Below are positions 49,639-59,532 of a stretch of 64,000 nucleotides of DNA, in pieces; position 1 is the stretch's first letter; each line of letters starts with the position of its first letter. This DNA comes from Catellatospora sp. TT07R-123 (lineage in GTDB: Bacteria > Actinomycetota > Actinomycetes > Mycobacteriales > Micromonosporaceae), in assembly GCF_018327705.1 (NCBI RefSeq), contig NZ_BNEM01000001.1, forward strand, positions 1,860,001 through 1,924,000. Direction: 5' to 3'. The notes beneath the pieces are model-generated. The model was not told the DNA's origin, did not search any database, and was given only the letters and a program-made list of their open reading frames with translations. A program made the position numbers and the translations under genes.

Positions 49639-50655
49639 TCACCGCGCCGCGATGAGGTTGCGCCAGAAGTTGCGCAGGCTCTCGTCGCCGCCGAACAGCG
49701 AGCTGAAGATGGTCGAGTCGGCCATCAGGATGTCCCCGGCCCGCCGCCCGACCGGCGGCAGCCAGAGGAACATGTTGAACTCGGTGTTGCCCGCCTCGGT
49801 GAACGGGTGCGGCCGGGACAGGTCGATCGGCTGGCGGCCCAGCACCCGCAGGTCGTCGGACTCCGGCGCGGTCAGCGCGTAGTGCGGCAGGTGCATGTGG
49901 AAGTTGAAGCTGGTCACCCCGGTCAGCCAGCCGCGGGTGTCGAGGTCGCGGTTGACCGTCAGCGGCGCGATGCGGCCCGGTTCCACCACGGCCGGGCGCA
50001 GGCCGTACCGGTTCTCCACCGGGACGCCCAGGCCCTCCATGAGCGACCGGGTGTAGCGGCCGAACCGCTGCTGGCGCGGCACCAGGGCGTCGCCGTGGTG
50101 GTGGTACTCCACGTCGCGTACCACCAGGTCGTCACCGGCGCCGACGTCGTGGTGCGGGCCCAGCACCAGCGTGGTGCCCTCCCGGTTGGTCCACTCCCGC
50201 AGCGCCTCGATCTCCTCGTGGCTGGCGGTCTGGCCGGTGACCAGGTGGTCCAGGCCGAACACGAACAGGGTGTCGGTGTCGGCCAGCACCCGCTCGTCCA
50301 GCGGGGTGCGGAACCCGGCCTGGTCGATACGCTGGTACACCGGAACCGGGTGGCCGGTGGCCTCCTCGACGAACTCCTGGAACGGCACCCAGGCCCAGAA
50401 GAACAGCTCCAGCGTCCCGGCGATGGTCTGCTGGAAGCGGGCCGGGTCGGACCACTCCGGCCCCTCGTAGGCGGGCCAGGTGACCCGGCGCACCTCGGTC
50501 ATGGTGGAGAAGCGGTTGTCCAGCTCGGCGGGGTTGCGGCCCGCCTCGGCCGGGTAGCTCCACGCGACGTAGATGCTGGCCCGGCGCCGCCCCGGCGTGT
50601 ACGGGCGGGCGTGGTGGCGCTGGTTGTAGGTGCGCGCGGTGATCGGCTCGGTCAT
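49639..50655 (-). CDS. unrecognised 338-residue protein
   Basis: 338 residues from the ATG at 50655. It is soluble, Trp- and His-rich, with no signal peptide or motif I can name. Notable segments: ELFFWAWVPFQEFVEEATGHP, TTLVLGPHHDVGAGDD, DVEYHHHGDALVPRQQ and FNFHMHLPHYALT. The His clusters suggest a metal site. It lies 14 nt after the 177-residue gene, so the two are probably co-translated, and 27 nt before the BASS transporter. Confidence 0.6.
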   Translation of the reverse strand: MTEPITARTYNQRHHARPYTPGRRRASIYVAWSYPAEAGRNPAELDNRFSTMTEVRRVTWPAYEGPEWSDPARFQQTIAGTLELFFWAWVPFQEFVEEATGHPVPVYQRIDQAGFRTPLDERVLADTDTLFVFGLDHLVTGQTASHEEIEALREWTNREGTTLVLGPHHDVGAGDDLVVRDVEYHHHGDALVPRQQRFGRYTRSLMEGLGVPVENRYGLRPAVVEPGRIAPLTVNRDLDTRGWLTGVTSFNFHMHLPHYALTAPESDDLRVLGRQPIDLSRPHPFTEAGNTEFNMFLWLPPVGRRAGDILMADSTIFSSLFGGDESLRNFWRNLIAAR

Positions 50656-50669
50656 CGGAGTCCCCGGGT

Positions 50670-51203
50670 TCACTGGAGCTGGTCGAGCATCTCGGACAGA
50701 GCGTTCTTGATCCGTAGCGCCTTCTTGATCTCGTCGGCGGTGACGTAGGGGTACTCGCCGTACTCGATGAAGCTCGGGCACTGGTGCTCGCGCACGAAGC
50801 GGATGAACGCCTCGGGGTTGGTCTTCCAGTCCTCCGGGAACCCCTCCAGGTTCTCGAACGTGGTGTCGACCCCGGACCTGCTGAACAGCGCGACCGCGTC
50901 CTCGGTGTACTTGTCGAAGTCGGTGTCGAAGATGCCCTGGTACATGAAGCGGGTGTCGTCGTCGAACAGCACCCAGCGCAGGTAGTGCAGCTTCAGCGGC
51001 GCCAGCAGGTACGGGTCGGCCTCCAGCGCCGTGGCCAGGGTCTGGCCGTGGGCGCGGATGGCGTCGGCGCGGCCCGGTTTGACCTTCGCGATGATGGTGA
51101 ACCCGTAGCAGGCGGGCGTCCGCGGGAAGATCGGGCCGTACTTGCCCTGCTCCAGCTGGCTGGTGTCTTTCGGCAGCGCCATCGCCGCAGGTCTGATCTC
51201 CAT
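50670..51203 (-). CDS. unrecognised 177-residue protein
   Basis: 177 residues. Alternating strands and helices (YGFTIIAKVKPGRADAIRAHGQTLATAL, LHYLRWVLFDDDTRFMYQGIFD) suggest a ferredoxin-like alpha/beta barrel related to stress-response A/B barrels or Dyp-type peroxidase halves, but the proximal heme His cannot be assigned. It is the first gene of a probable three-gene operon with the 338-residue protein and the transporter. Confidence 0.55.
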   Translation of the reverse strand: MEIRPAAMALPKDTSQLEQGKYGPIFPRTPACYGFTIIAKVKPGRADAIRAHGQTLATALEADPYLLAPLKLHYLRWVLFDDDTRFMYQGIFDTDFDKYTEDAVALFSRSGVDTTFENLEGFPEDWKTNPEAFIRFVREHQCPSFIEYGEYPYVTADEIKKALRIKNALSEMLDQLQ

Positions 51204-51308
51204 GGCCGCATCCCGTCCGCAGGCGGGCCAGCCCCCGTTGCCCGCCCGTCTCGCCGATTATGCCCAGGTATGACCCGGTCAAGGGCTTGAAGCGCGGAAT
51301 TACGGAAT

Positions 51309-52520
51309 CTAGCGCAGCAGCAGCGCCGGGTTGGCGTGGATGTGCTCGATCACCGACCCGGCCGCGCCCAGCACCGCCGCGTCCCCGGCCAGCGGCGACA
51401 CCACGACCGCCGGCACCGCGCCGTAGAGCGCCCCCGCCGCCAGGGCCGCCTCCACCTCGGGGCGCACCCACGGGGCCAGCGGCGAGAAGATGCCGCCCAG
51501 CACGACCGTGTCCGGGTCGAGCAGCTTGACCGCCGCCGCCAGCGCGGCGCCCAGCGACCGCCCGGCCGCCGTGACCGCGTCCAGCGCGCGCCGGTTCCCG
51601 GACTCCAGCAGCCCGACCAGCGCCGAGATCGACTCGCGCGGCCCGGCCGCCGACCCGGCGGTGACGCCGGTCAGCCCGGCCGCCGCCAGGATCGCCTCCT
51701 GCCCCGCGACCCGCTCCAGGCAGCCCCGGCCGCCGCACGGGCACGGCGGCCCGCCCGGCAGGACCGCGACGTGCCCGAGCTCGCCCGCGAACCCCCGCGC
51801 GCCCCGGAACACCTGGCCGCCGACGATGATGCCCGCGCCGATGCCGATCTCGCCGGAGACGTGCAGGTAGTCGCCGAGCGTCCGGCCCGCGCCGAACCAC
51901 AGCTCGCCCACGGCCGCCAGGTTGGCCTCGTTGTCGTGCTCGGCGGGCAGCCGCAGCGCCGGCAGCCCGTCGCGCAGCAGCCCGGCCATGGGCACGTCCG
52001 ACCAGCCCAGGTTGGGTGCGTGCAGCGCGCCGGCCCGGTCGGACACGCCCGGCAGCGCCACGGCCGCGCCCGCCACGGCCAGGCCCTGGTCGGCGGCGGA
52101 GGCGACAGCCTGCTCGGCCAGCCGGGCCAGCGCGGCCACGATCCGCTCGGGCTGCTGGTCGCGGTTGTCGGTGGCGACCAGGTGCCGGTATCGCACCCGC
52201 CGCCCCAGATCCAGCACGCAGGCGGCCAGGTAGTCGACGTTCACCTCCAGGCCCAGCCCGGCGGCGCGGTCGCGGTTGACGGCCACCGCGACGCCCGGCC
52301 GCCCGCGCTCGCCCTCGTGCACCAGCTCGCCGTCGCGGACCAGGCCCGCCTCGGCCAGCACCGCCACCAGGTTCGACACCGTGGTCTTGGTGAACCCGGT
52401 GAGGGCGGCCAGCCGGGCCCGGGTCACCGGCTCGTGCGCGAAGACCTCGCCGAGCAGCATGGCGAGGTTGCGTTCGCGCATCGTGCCGGGCCGCATGGGA
52501 CCGCCGCCGCTATTCGTCAT
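51309..52520 (-). CDS. xylR: ROK family repressor of xylose genes
   Basis: 403 residues. An N-terminal winged helix-turn-helix ([27 protein letters not shown]) is joined to a ROK sugar-kinase-like domain with the Cys-rich zinc loop [16 protein letters not shown] and the sugar-binding EIGIGAGII. Gram-positive XylR proteins of this build repress xylose genes and are released by xylose. The divergent gene is xylA, and a perfect palindrome lies between them. The role is therefore well supported by context. Confidence 0.88.
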   Translation of the reverse strand: MTNSGGGPMRPGTMRERNLAMLLGEVFAHEPVTRARLAALTGFTKTTVSNLVAVLAEAGLVRDGELVHEGERGRPGVAVAVNRDRAAGLGLEVNVDYLAACVLDLGRRVRYRHLVATDNRDQQPERIVAALARLAEQAVASAADQGLAVAGAAVALPGVSDRAGALHAPNLGWSDVPMAGLLRDGLPALRLPAEHDNEANLAAVGELWFGAGRTLGDYLHVSGEIGIGAGIIVGGQVFRGARGFAGELGHVAVLPGGPPCPCGGRGCLERVAGQEAILAAAGLTGVTAGSAAGPRESISALVGLLESGNRRALDAVTAAGRSLGAALAAAVKLLDPDTVVLGGIFSPLAPWVRPEVEAALAAGALYGAVPAVVVSPLAGDAAVLGAAGSVIEHIHANPALLLR

Positions 52521-52595
52521 GGCACAAGACTAATGGGTACGCACGGCACGCCGAATCGGGGCGACCGGCTTGGCTTTTGCAGCCCCGGATGCTTT

Positions 52596-52628
52596 CATTG
52601 TTTCGTCAAGGCAGTTGACGAAACAATG
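52596..52628. promoter_or_regulatory. XylR-type operator
   Basis: cattgtttcgtcaa-ggcag-ttgacgaaacaatg, 14-bp perfect arms with a 5-nt centre, between xylR and xylA. The AT-rich symmetry stands out against 70%+ GC DNA. The right arm overlaps a ttgacg -35-like box. Confidence 0.8.
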
Positions 52629-52649
52629 TTGACGTCGAGGAGAACTCCG

Positions 52650-53795
52650 GTGAGCCTTACTCCCACCCCTGCGGACCGCTTCAGCTTCGGGCTGTGGACG
52701 GTCGGCTGGCAGGCACGCGACCCGTTCGGTGACGCCACCCGGGCGCCGCTCGACCCGGTCGAGACGGTGCACAAGCTGGCCGAGCTCGGCGCCTGGGGCG
52801 TGACGTTCCACGACGACGACCTGCTGGCCGTCGAGCCCGACCGCGACAAGGCGGTCGCCGCGTTCCGTCAGGCGCTGGACGCCACCGGCATGGTCGTGCC
52901 GATGGCGACCACGAACCTGTTCACGCACCCGGTGTTCAAGGACGGCGCGTTCACCTCCAACGACCGCGACATCCGGCGCTACGCGCTGCGCAAGGTGATG
53001 CGCAACCTCGACCTCGCCGCCGAGCTGGGCGCGAACACGTACGTGTTCTGGGGCGGCCGCGAGGGTGCCGAGACCGACGCCGCCAAGGACGTGCGGGTGG
53101 CGCTGGACCGGTTCCGCGAGGGCCTGGACTTCCTCGCCGGGTACGTCAAGGAGCAGGGCTACGACATCCGGTTCGCGCTGGAGCCCAAGCCGAACGAGCC
53201 GCGCGGCGACATCCTGCTGCCGACCATCGGCCACGCGCTGGGCTTCATCTCGACGCTGGAGCACCACGAGATGGTCGGCCTCAACCCGGAGGTCGGCCAC
53301 GAGCAGATGGCGGGCATGAACTTCGTGCACGGCATCGCGCAGGCGCTGTGGCAGGGCAAGCTGTTCCACATCGACCTCAACGGCCAGCACGGCCCCAAGT
53401 ACGACCAGGACCTGGTCTTCGGCCACGGCGACGTCAAGAGCGCGTTCTTCCTGGTCGACCTGCTGGAGCACGGCGGCTACGAGGGCCCGCGCCACTTCGA
53501 CTACAAGCCGACCCGCACCGAGGACGCGGCGGACGTGTGGGAGTCGGCGGCGGCGAACATGCGCACGTACCTGCTGCTCAAGGAGCGGGCCAAGGCGTTC
53601 CGGGCCGACCCGGACGTGCAGGACGCGATCCGCGCCTCCCGCGTCCACGAGCTGGCGGTGCCGACCGTGGCGCCCGGCGAGACGTACGAGTCGCTGCGCA
53701 CCGAGGAGTTCGACCTCGACGCCGCCGCGGCCCGCGGCTACCACTACACCCGCCTGGACCAGCTCGCCATCGAGCACCTGATGGGCGCCCGCTGA
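52650..53795 (+). CDS. xylA: xylose isomerase
   Basis: 381 residues from the GTG at 52650, with gaggag upstream, matching the normal class I XylA start ([17 protein letters not shown]). The active site is intact: [10 protein letters not shown] (catalytic His and Asp), KPNEPRGDI (the metal-ligand Glu and catalytic Lys), [11 protein letters not shown] and [11 protein letters not shown]. It converts D-xylose to D-xylulose (and glucose to fructose) with two divalent metals. No xylB gene is adjacent. A terminator follows 18 nt after the stop. Confidence 0.95.
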   Translation: MSLTPTPADRFSFGLWTVGWQARDPFGDATRAPLDPVETVHKLAELGAWGVTFHDDDLLAVEPDRDKAVAAFRQALDATGMVVPMATTNLFTHPVFKDGAFTSNDRDIRRYALRKVMRNLDLAAELGANTYVFWGGREGAETDAAKDVRVALDRFREGLDFLAGYVKEQGYDIRFALEPKPNEPRGDILLPTIGHALGFISTLEHHEMVGLNPEVGHEQMAGMNFVHGIAQALWQGKLFHIDLNGQHGPKYDQDLVFGHGDVKSAFFLVDLLEHGGYEGPRHFDYKPTRTEDAADVWESAAANMRTYLLLKERAKAFRADPDVQDAIRASRVHELAVPTVAPGETYESLRTEEFDLDAAAARGYHYTRLDQLAIEHLMGAR

Positions 53796-53812
53796 CCGCT
53801 GGGTGAAGACGG

Positions 53813-53848
53813 CGCGGCACGTTCCGGGGGCAGCCGGAACGTGCCGCG
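53813..53848. terminator. terminator after xylA
   Basis: cgcggcacgttccgg and ccggaacgtgccgcg form a perfect 15-bp stem with a 6-nt loop, then ttt. It lies between xylA and the convergent roadblock gene. Confidence 0.8.
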
Positions 53849-53868
53849 TTTCGCGTGTACGGGTGTGG

Positions 53869-54294
53869 TCAGGCCGGCAGCGGCAGCGTCTGCTGCAGCT
53901 CGGCGCGGACCGCGGGGGTCAGCGCGTCACCGGCCTGCTTGCTGAGCTTGGCCATCTCGTACCCGACCACGCCCACATCCGCCGAACCCGCCGCCAGCGT
54001 CGCCAGGCTGGACCCGTCGCGGATCGGCATGACCAGCAGGAACCCCCGGCCCATCTCGACCACGGCCTGGCGCACCGCATCCCCGTCGAAGATGTGCGCC
54101 GCGGTCTTGGTGACGCTGACCAGGCTGGAGGTCACCGCCGCGAGCTGGTCCGCGCTGTCGCGCGGCAGCCGGTCGGACGACGCCACGAGCAGCCCGTCGG
54201 CGGAGACCACCACGGTGTGGACCACACCCGCCACTCGCTCGGTGAAACCGTTGATCAGCCAGTTGAAGTCACGAGCAGCAGTGCTGATCGCCAT
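53869..54294 (-). CDS. roadblock/LC7 domain protein (conservon CvnB-like)
   Basis: 141 residues. The roadblock/LC7 fold is visible: DFNWLINGFTERVAGVVHTVVVSADGLLVASSD, then DQLAAVTSSLVSVTKTA and GRGFLLVMPIRDGSSLATLA. In actinobacterial conservons this protein links the sensor kinase to a Ras-like GTPase. It starts 32 nt after the kinase gene. The usual DUF742 and GTPase genes that follow are missing; the next element is a terminator. Confidence 0.82.
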   Translation of the reverse strand: MAISTAARDFNWLINGFTERVAGVVHTVVVSADGLLVASSDRLPRDSADQLAAVTSSLVSVTKTAAHIFDGDAVRQAVVEMGRGFLLVMPIRDGSSLATLAAGSADVGVVGYEMAKLSKQAGDALTPAVRAELQQTLPLPA

Positions 54295-54326
54295 CGCTTA
54301 CCATCCTCGTTTCGCACCTGGTGTTG

Positions 54327-56789
54327 CTATCCGGCCGGGGGCGCCGACACGGCCTCGGCCCGCGCCCCGTCCGGTGCCTCGTCCTCTGCCTCGGCACGGC
54401 GGATGCCGCCGGCCAGGCGGGTCAGGGTGTCGCCCATCGCGTCGGGGTCGACCTCGGCGCCCAGCGACGCGGCCTTCACCGCGGCCGGGGCGCCCGAGCG
54501 GACCCGCACCGGCAGCCCCGCCGGGGTCAGTTCGGTGACCTGCGGCGCGGGCGTCATCACGGCGCGCGGCGCCACAGGGGCGGGCGCGTCACGCGACCAC
54601 CACACGCTCGCCTCGGCAGCCTCGGCAGCCTCGTCGGCATCGTCGGCATCGTCGGCACCGTCGACCGGAGCCTGCTCGGCCTGGGCCGCGTCGGGCCGGG
54701 CCTCGTCGCGCGGACCGGGCTGCGGCGGGACCTGCACCAGCCGGTGCCCCTCGGGCACGCCCGAGTCGTCGGCCGCGGTGCGCACGGGCAGGGCGGCGGG
54801 CGCCTCGTCCGGGTCGGGCGCGGGGGCGAGCAGGGCCGCGGGCAGGGTCACCCGGACCGTGACGCCGCGCCCGGTGGAGTGCAGCCCGACGCCGATGCCG
54901 TGGCGGCGCGCCAGGTGCCCGACGACGACCAGGCCCATCCGCTCGGCGGCGGAGCTGTCGATGCCGACCGGGGCGGCGAGCTGGTCGTTCGCCTCGGCGA
55001 GGGCGAAGGCGGTCATGCCGATGCCGTCGTCGGTGATGATCAGTTCCGCGGTGCCGTCGGGGCGCGCGTGGCCGTGCACCTCGACGAAGGTGTCCGGCGG
55101 CGAGAACGACAGGCCGTTGTCGAGCAGCTCCGCCACCAGGTTGATGACGTCGGCGACGGCGTGGCCGACGACGTGCACCGAGTCGGCGATCTCGTGGCGT
55201 ACGCGCTGGTAGTGCTCGACCTCGGCGGCGGCGGCCAGCACGATGTCGTCGAGGTCGCGCGGGCGGCTCCAGTGCCGGGCGGTGTCCCCGCCCGCGAGCA
55301 CCAGCAGGTTCTCGTCGTTGCGGCGCAGCCGGGCGGCGAGGTGGTCGAGCCGGAACAGGTTGTCCAGCTTGTCCGGGTCGACCTCGGCGTGCTCCATGTC
55401 GTCGAGCAGTTGCAGTTGCCGTTCCACCAGGCTCTGGCTGCGCAGCGCCAGCTTGATGAAGATCTCGTTGACGTTGCGGCGCATCGCGGCCTGCTCGGCG
55501 GCCAGCCGCACCGCGCTGCGGTGCACGGCGGTGAAGGCCTCGGCGACCTCGGCGACCTCGTCGCGCGAGCCGACCCGGATCGGGTCCACCCGGATCGGCG
55601 GGGCGGCGCCCGACGACTGGCGCAGCTGCTCGATCACGCGCGGCAGCCGCACCTCGGCGACGACCAGTGCCTGCTCGCGCAGCGACCGCAGCGTGAAAGC
55701 CATGTTCCGGCCGATCACCACCGACAGCATCAGCGCCGCGAGCAGCAGCCCGATCGCGGTGACCGAGCGCACCAGGGTGGTCTGCCACTGGTCGCGGCTG
55801 GCCCCGCCCACGGCGGCGACGGCATCGTCGACCAGGGTCTGCTCCACGGTACGCAGCAGCTGAAGCTCGGTCGTGCTGGCCGACCACCACTGCTGGGCGT
55901 CGACGCCGCGCTCGGCGGCCGCGCCCTCCTGCGCGATCAGCTGCTCCAACCGGTCGGCGTTGCGGACCGCCTGGCCGGACACGGTGTCGTCGAACCGGGC
56001 CACCTGCGCGGGCACGGCGTCGGCGCGGAACCGCACCAGCGCGGCGCTGCGCTGGGCGCGCAGGTCGGCGATGCGGTTGTCCCAGCCCGCTTCCACCGGC
56101 GCGCCGTAGCTGCGGCACAGCAGGTAGAGCTGGCCGCGGATCTGCGCGGCGAGCTCCTTGGCGCGCGCCAGGTCGGTGAATCCGCGCACCTGCCGCCCGA
56201 GCTCGGCGTCGCCGCCGGGATCGCCCGCGGGCAGCAGCGCCTGGAGGTCGGTGATGGCGCCGCTGTACAGGTCGAACACCGCCTGGGTGCGCAGCCAGCC
56301 CTGGCCGACGCCCTCGCGCAGCCGGACCAGGTCGGCCAGCCGCTCGTCGGCGCGCGCATACGACTCGGCGAGCGCCTCGTCCTCGCCCAGCAGCGGCAGG
56401 GCCCGCGCGCGCAGCCGCTGCACCGCCCGGTCGACCGCCGTCCACTCCGGGGCGAGGCCGCCGACGTCGCGCTGCTGCGGGCGCCGGGCCGACAGCGCGG
56501 CGAGCATGCCGACGGTGCGGTCGCGCTCGCGCTGCAACTCGTGCACCAGCTCGGTGACCTCGACCCCGAGCTTGACCTGCTGGGAGAAGACGTTGAGGCC
56601 GGAGGCGGCCCGGACCGAGTCCGAGATCTGCACCCCGGTCACCACGAGGAAGCCCAGCAGCGGCACGGTGAGCACCGCCGCGAGCTTGGTGGGCACGCGC
56701 CAGTATGGCGTACGCAGGGCGGAGGGTCGCCGATGGACACCGCCCGCCCGCCAGCTGGGGGGCCGCTCGCCGGGCTCGTCGGCCGTCAT
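54327..56789 (-). CDS. NIT-domain sensor histidine kinase (conservon CvnA-like)
   Basis: 820 residues from the ATG at 56789. A first membrane span is at about 36-54, then a 270-residue NIT-type sensor domain outside the cell, a second span at about 342-360, a HAMP region, and the kinase core. The phosphoacceptor-like helix reads DHLAARLRRNDENLLVLAG (His483), the N box LLDNGLSFSPP is at 556-566, and the G box DDGIGM is at 587-592. The C-terminal 200 residues are low-complexity, with an Ala/Asp/Glu tandem stretch encoded at about 54606-54662. It is co-transcribed with the roadblock protein. Confidence 0.83.
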   Translation of the reverse strand: MTADEPGERPPSWRAGGVHRRPSALRTPYWRVPTKLAAVLTVPLLGFLVVTGVQISDSVRAASGLNVFSQQVKLGVEVTELVHELQRERDRTVGMLAALSARRPQQRDVGGLAPEWTAVDRAVQRLRARALPLLGEDEALAESYARADERLADLVRLREGVGQGWLRTQAVFDLYSGAITDLQALLPAGDPGGDAELGRQVRGFTDLARAKELAAQIRGQLYLLCRSYGAPVEAGWDNRIADLRAQRSAALVRFRADAVPAQVARFDDTVSGQAVRNADRLEQLIAQEGAAAERGVDAQQWWSASTTELQLLRTVEQTLVDDAVAAVGGASRDQWQTTLVRSVTAIGLLLAALMLSVVIGRNMAFTLRSLREQALVVAEVRLPRVIEQLRQSSGAAPPIRVDPIRVGSRDEVAEVAEAFTAVHRSAVRLAAEQAAMRRNVNEIFIKLALRSQSLVERQLQLLDDMEHAEVDPDKLDNLFRLDHLAARLRRNDENLLVLAGGDTARHWSRPRDLDDIVLAAAAEVEHYQRVRHEIADSVHVVGHAVADVINLVAELLDNGLSFSPPDTFVEVHGHARPDGTAELIITDDGIGMTAFALAEANDQLAAPVGIDSSAAERMGLVVVGHLARRHGIGVGLHSTGRGVTVRVTLPAALLAPAPDPDEAPAALPVRTAADDSGVPEGHRLVQVPPQPGPRDEARPDAAQAEQAPVDGADDADDADEAAEAAEASVWWSRDAPAPVAPRAVMTPAPQVTELTPAGLPVRVRSGAPAAVKAASLGAEVDPDAMGDTLTRLAGGIRRAEAEDEAPDGARAEAVSAPPAG

Positions 56790-57019
56790 CGGCGTCACCA
56801 CTTCCGTATTGCAACACTGTCCTAACCGGAGAGACCCGGTTGTCGGGTCATATCTAACCGGCAGCACGAATGTTGCAGCAAGTATGTCCGGGGCATCAAC
56901 TTACCGAACCGAATACTTCCGACTCGGGGGCTTGAAACTCTCAGTCGGGCACGAAAAGATACCCCGGGTCCGCACCACGGATGCCTATGTGGAAAATCGT
57001 CGATTCGGAGTGTACGACC

Positions 57020-58276
57020 ATGATTCGGCTGCGCCCGGCCTGGTGCCTGATGTGGGGCCTGGCCTCGGTCGCCGCTTCCGCGAGCGGATGCACCGCCATC
57101 ACCCCGCCACCGCAGCCGCTCGTCGTGGGCGTGCTCGCCCCGACGACCGGCCCGTCGGCCGTCGCGGGCGGCGACGCGGTGCGCGGCGCGCAGCTGGCCG
57201 TCGAGGTCGTCAACCAGGCCTTCCCCGCGCTGGCGGTGCCGCTGGCGGCGGGCACGGGGCTGCCCCGGCTCGGCGGGGCGACGCTGGTCCTGGCCACCGG
57301 CGACACCGCCGGGCGCCCCGAGACCGCGTCGGCGCAGGTGTCGACGCTGGTCACCGAGCGCCACGCGATCGGGCTGGTCACGGCCGACACGGCCGAGTCC
57401 ACGGCGGCGGCGGGCACCCAGGTCCAGCGGCTGCGGGTGCCGCTGCTGGACGCGCGAACCACCGCCGACTACCTCACCGAGCTCGGCGTCGACTGGTACT
57501 TCCGCACCGGCCCGAGCGACAGCCAGCTCGCCGACAGCGCGTTCGCGCTGCTGGGGCGCCAGCCGGGCCGCACCCCGGACGCCGGGCACCGGGTGGTGCT
57601 GGTGACCGAGGCCGGGGCCGAGGGTGCCGCGGCCGCGGTGCGGCTGCGCGAGCTCGCGCTGCGCGCGGGCACCACGGTGTCCGCGCAGGTCGAGCTGGCG
57701 CCGTCGGACAAGTCCGACGCGCTGGAACCCGCCGGGACGGCGGATCCGGCACCCGACGCGGTCTTCGCCTGGGCGCAGACCACCGCCGGGGCCGCCGCCA
57801 TCATCGCCGCCGCCGACCGCACCGGCATCCCGCTGTACGGCCTGGGCACCGGCTTCCGGCAGCTGGACACCCCACTGGCCGAGGGATCGGCGCTGCTGCG
57901 GGCCACCCCATGGTCGCAGGAGTACGCCGGGCGCAACCCGGTGGCCCGCGACGTGGCCCGGCTCTACCAGCAGCGCTTCGGCCGGCCGATGTCCGCCGCC
58001 GCCGCCGACGCCTTCACCGCGATGATCACCCTGGCCGAGGCCGTCGACAACGCGGGTTCCCGCGACCCGGCCGCGATCCGGACCGCGCTGCGGCAGACCA
58101 CCCTGCCCGCCACCCAGATGATCATGCCGTGGGACGGGGTCCGGTTCGGACCCGACGGCCAGAACACGCTGGCCGCGGCCGTCGTCGAGCAGTGGCAGTA
58201 CCGCGGTTTCCGCCTGGTCTACCCGATCGAATTGGCCACCGTCACCGCCCGCTGGGCGCACCGGGAAGCCCGGTGA
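57020..58276 (+). CDS. substrate-binding lipoprotein, Leu/Ile/Val-binding type
   Basis: 418 residues from the ATG at 57020 (an earlier in-frame ATG exists). The lipobox SVAASASGC marks a membrane-anchored lipoprotein. The periplasmic-binding fold of type I branched-chain amino acid proteins follows: VVGVLAPTTGPSAVAGGDAVRGAQLAVEVVN, later GIPLYGLGT and a GRPMSAAAADAFTAM segment. It is the first gene of a tightly coupled operon, overlapping the amidohydrolase gene by 4 nt, but the ABC parts downstream are of a different type (nitrate/taurine class). Confidence 0.78.
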   Translation: MIRLRPAWCLMWGLASVAASASGCTAITPPPQPLVVGVLAPTTGPSAVAGGDAVRGAQLAVEVVNQAFPALAVPLAAGTGLPRLGGATLVLATGDTAGRPETASAQVSTLVTERHAIGLVTADTAESTAAAGTQVQRLRVPLLDARTTADYLTELGVDWYFRTGPSDSQLADSAFALLGRQPGRTPDAGHRVVLVTEAGAEGAAAAVRLRELALRAGTTVSAQVELAPSDKSDALEPAGTADPAPDAVFAWAQTTAGAAAIIAAADRTGIPLYGLGTGFRQLDTPLAEGSALLRATPWSQEYAGRNPVARDVARLYQQRFGRPMSAAAADAFTAMITLAEAVDNAGSRDPAAIRTALRQTTLPATQMIMPWDGVRFGPDGQNTLAAAVVEQWQYRGFRLVYPIELATVTARWAHREAR

Positions 58277-59532
58277 CCACCGGCGCGCTGCTGCTGCGCG
58301 GCGCCGTGCTCGCCGACGGCACCCGGGCCGACGTGACGGTCCGCGACGGCCTGATCGCCTCCATCGACCGGCCCGGCCCGCCGGCGCCCGACGCGCCCGC
58401 GCAGGTCGAGGACCTCAGCGGCTGTCTGCTGCTGCCCGCGCCGGTCGAGATCCACGCCCACCTGGACAAGGCCCTGACCGCGGACCGGGTGGCCAACCCC
58501 GCCGGGGACCTGCTCGGCGCCGTCGGCGCCTGGCTGGCCTACCGGCCCGGCCGCGACCGCGAGGACATCGCGGCCACCGCCCGCGCCGCGCTGCGCGCCT
58601 ACGTCGGCAACGGGGTGACGGCGCTGCGCACGCACGTCGACCTCGGCACCGACATCGGCCTGCGCGGGCTGGAGGCGCTGCTGGAGCTGCGCGAGGAGGC
58701 GGCCGGGCTGTGCCGGCTGCAACTGGTGGCGTTCGCGGCCAACCCGCTGACCGGGGTCGCCGGGGCGGCCAACCGCGCCCTGCTGCGCGACGCGCTGGCG
58801 GCGGGCGCCGACGCGGTGGGGGCCTGCCCCGGCCTGGACGCCGACCCGGCCGAGTGCGTCGAGATCTGCCTGGAACTCGCCGCCGACCACGGCGTCGCCG
58901 TCGACCTGCACGTGGACGAGTGGCTGCGGCCCGAGCCGTGCACGCTGGCGCTGCTGGCCGACGCGGTGCTGGCCACCGGCTTCCCGTACGGCGTGGTCGC
59001 CTCGCACTGCGTCAGCCTCGGCGCGATGGAACCCGACCGGGCCGCCGCGATCGCCCGGCGGGTCGCCGCCGCGGGCATCGCCGTCGCCGCGCTGCCACAG
59101 ACCAACCTCTACCTGCAAGGACGTGACCACGACCGGTCCGTCCCGCGTGGAATCACCGCGCTGTCGGTGCTGCGCGCGGCAGGAGTCACCGTCGCCGCGG
59201 GGGGCGACAACCTGCAGGACCCGTTCAACTGCCTCGGCCGGGCGGACCCACTGGAGACAGCCGCGCTGCTGGTGCTCGCGGGGCACGACACCCCGCAGCT
59301 GGCCTACGACGCCGTCAGCGCCGCCGCCCGCGCCGCCGCGGGCCTGCCCCCGGTGGCGCTGCGCCCCGGCGATCCCGCCGACCTGCTGGCCGTCCGCGCG
59401 GCGAACCTGCGCGAGGCCCTGTCCACCGCGAGCGCCGAACGCGTCGTCGTCCACGCCGGACGCGTCGTCGCACGCACCGAGGTGCACCGCACCTTCACCG
59501 ACCTACCCGCACAGACAGGAACACCAGCGTGA
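58273..59532 (+). CDS. amidohydrolase of the cytosine deaminase/N-isopropylammelide type
   Basis: 419 residues from the GTG at 58273. The metal-dependent TIM-barrel hydrolase has EIHAHLDK (HxH ligand plus Lys as in CodA-like enzymes), THVDLG, DLHVDEW, ASHCVSLG and GGDNLQDPF as the final Asp. These are the CodA-type landmarks. The enzyme should deaminate or hydrolyse a cyclic amidine or amide such as a pyrimidine, triazine or creatinine. It sits inside an uptake operon, so the substrate is likely the transported compound. Confidence 0.83.
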   Translation: MTTGALLLRGAVLADGTRADVTVRDGLIASIDRPGPPAPDAPAQVEDLSGCLLLPAPVEIHAHLDKALTADRVANPAGDLLGAVGAWLAYRPGRDREDIAATARAALRAYVGNGVTALRTHVDLGTDIGLRGLEALLELREEAAGLCRLQLVAFAANPLTGVAGAANRALLRDALAAGADAVGACPGLDADPAECVEICLELAADHGVAVDLHVDEWLRPEPCTLALLADAVLATGFPYGVVASHCVSLGAMEPDRAAAIARRVAAAGIAVAALPQTNLYLQGRDHDRSVPRGITALSVLRAAGVTVAAGGDNLQDPFNCLGRADPLETAALLVLAGHDTPQLAYDAVSAAARAAAGLPPVALRPGDPADLLAVRAANLREALSTASAERVVVHAGRVVARTEVHRTFTDLPAQTGTPA

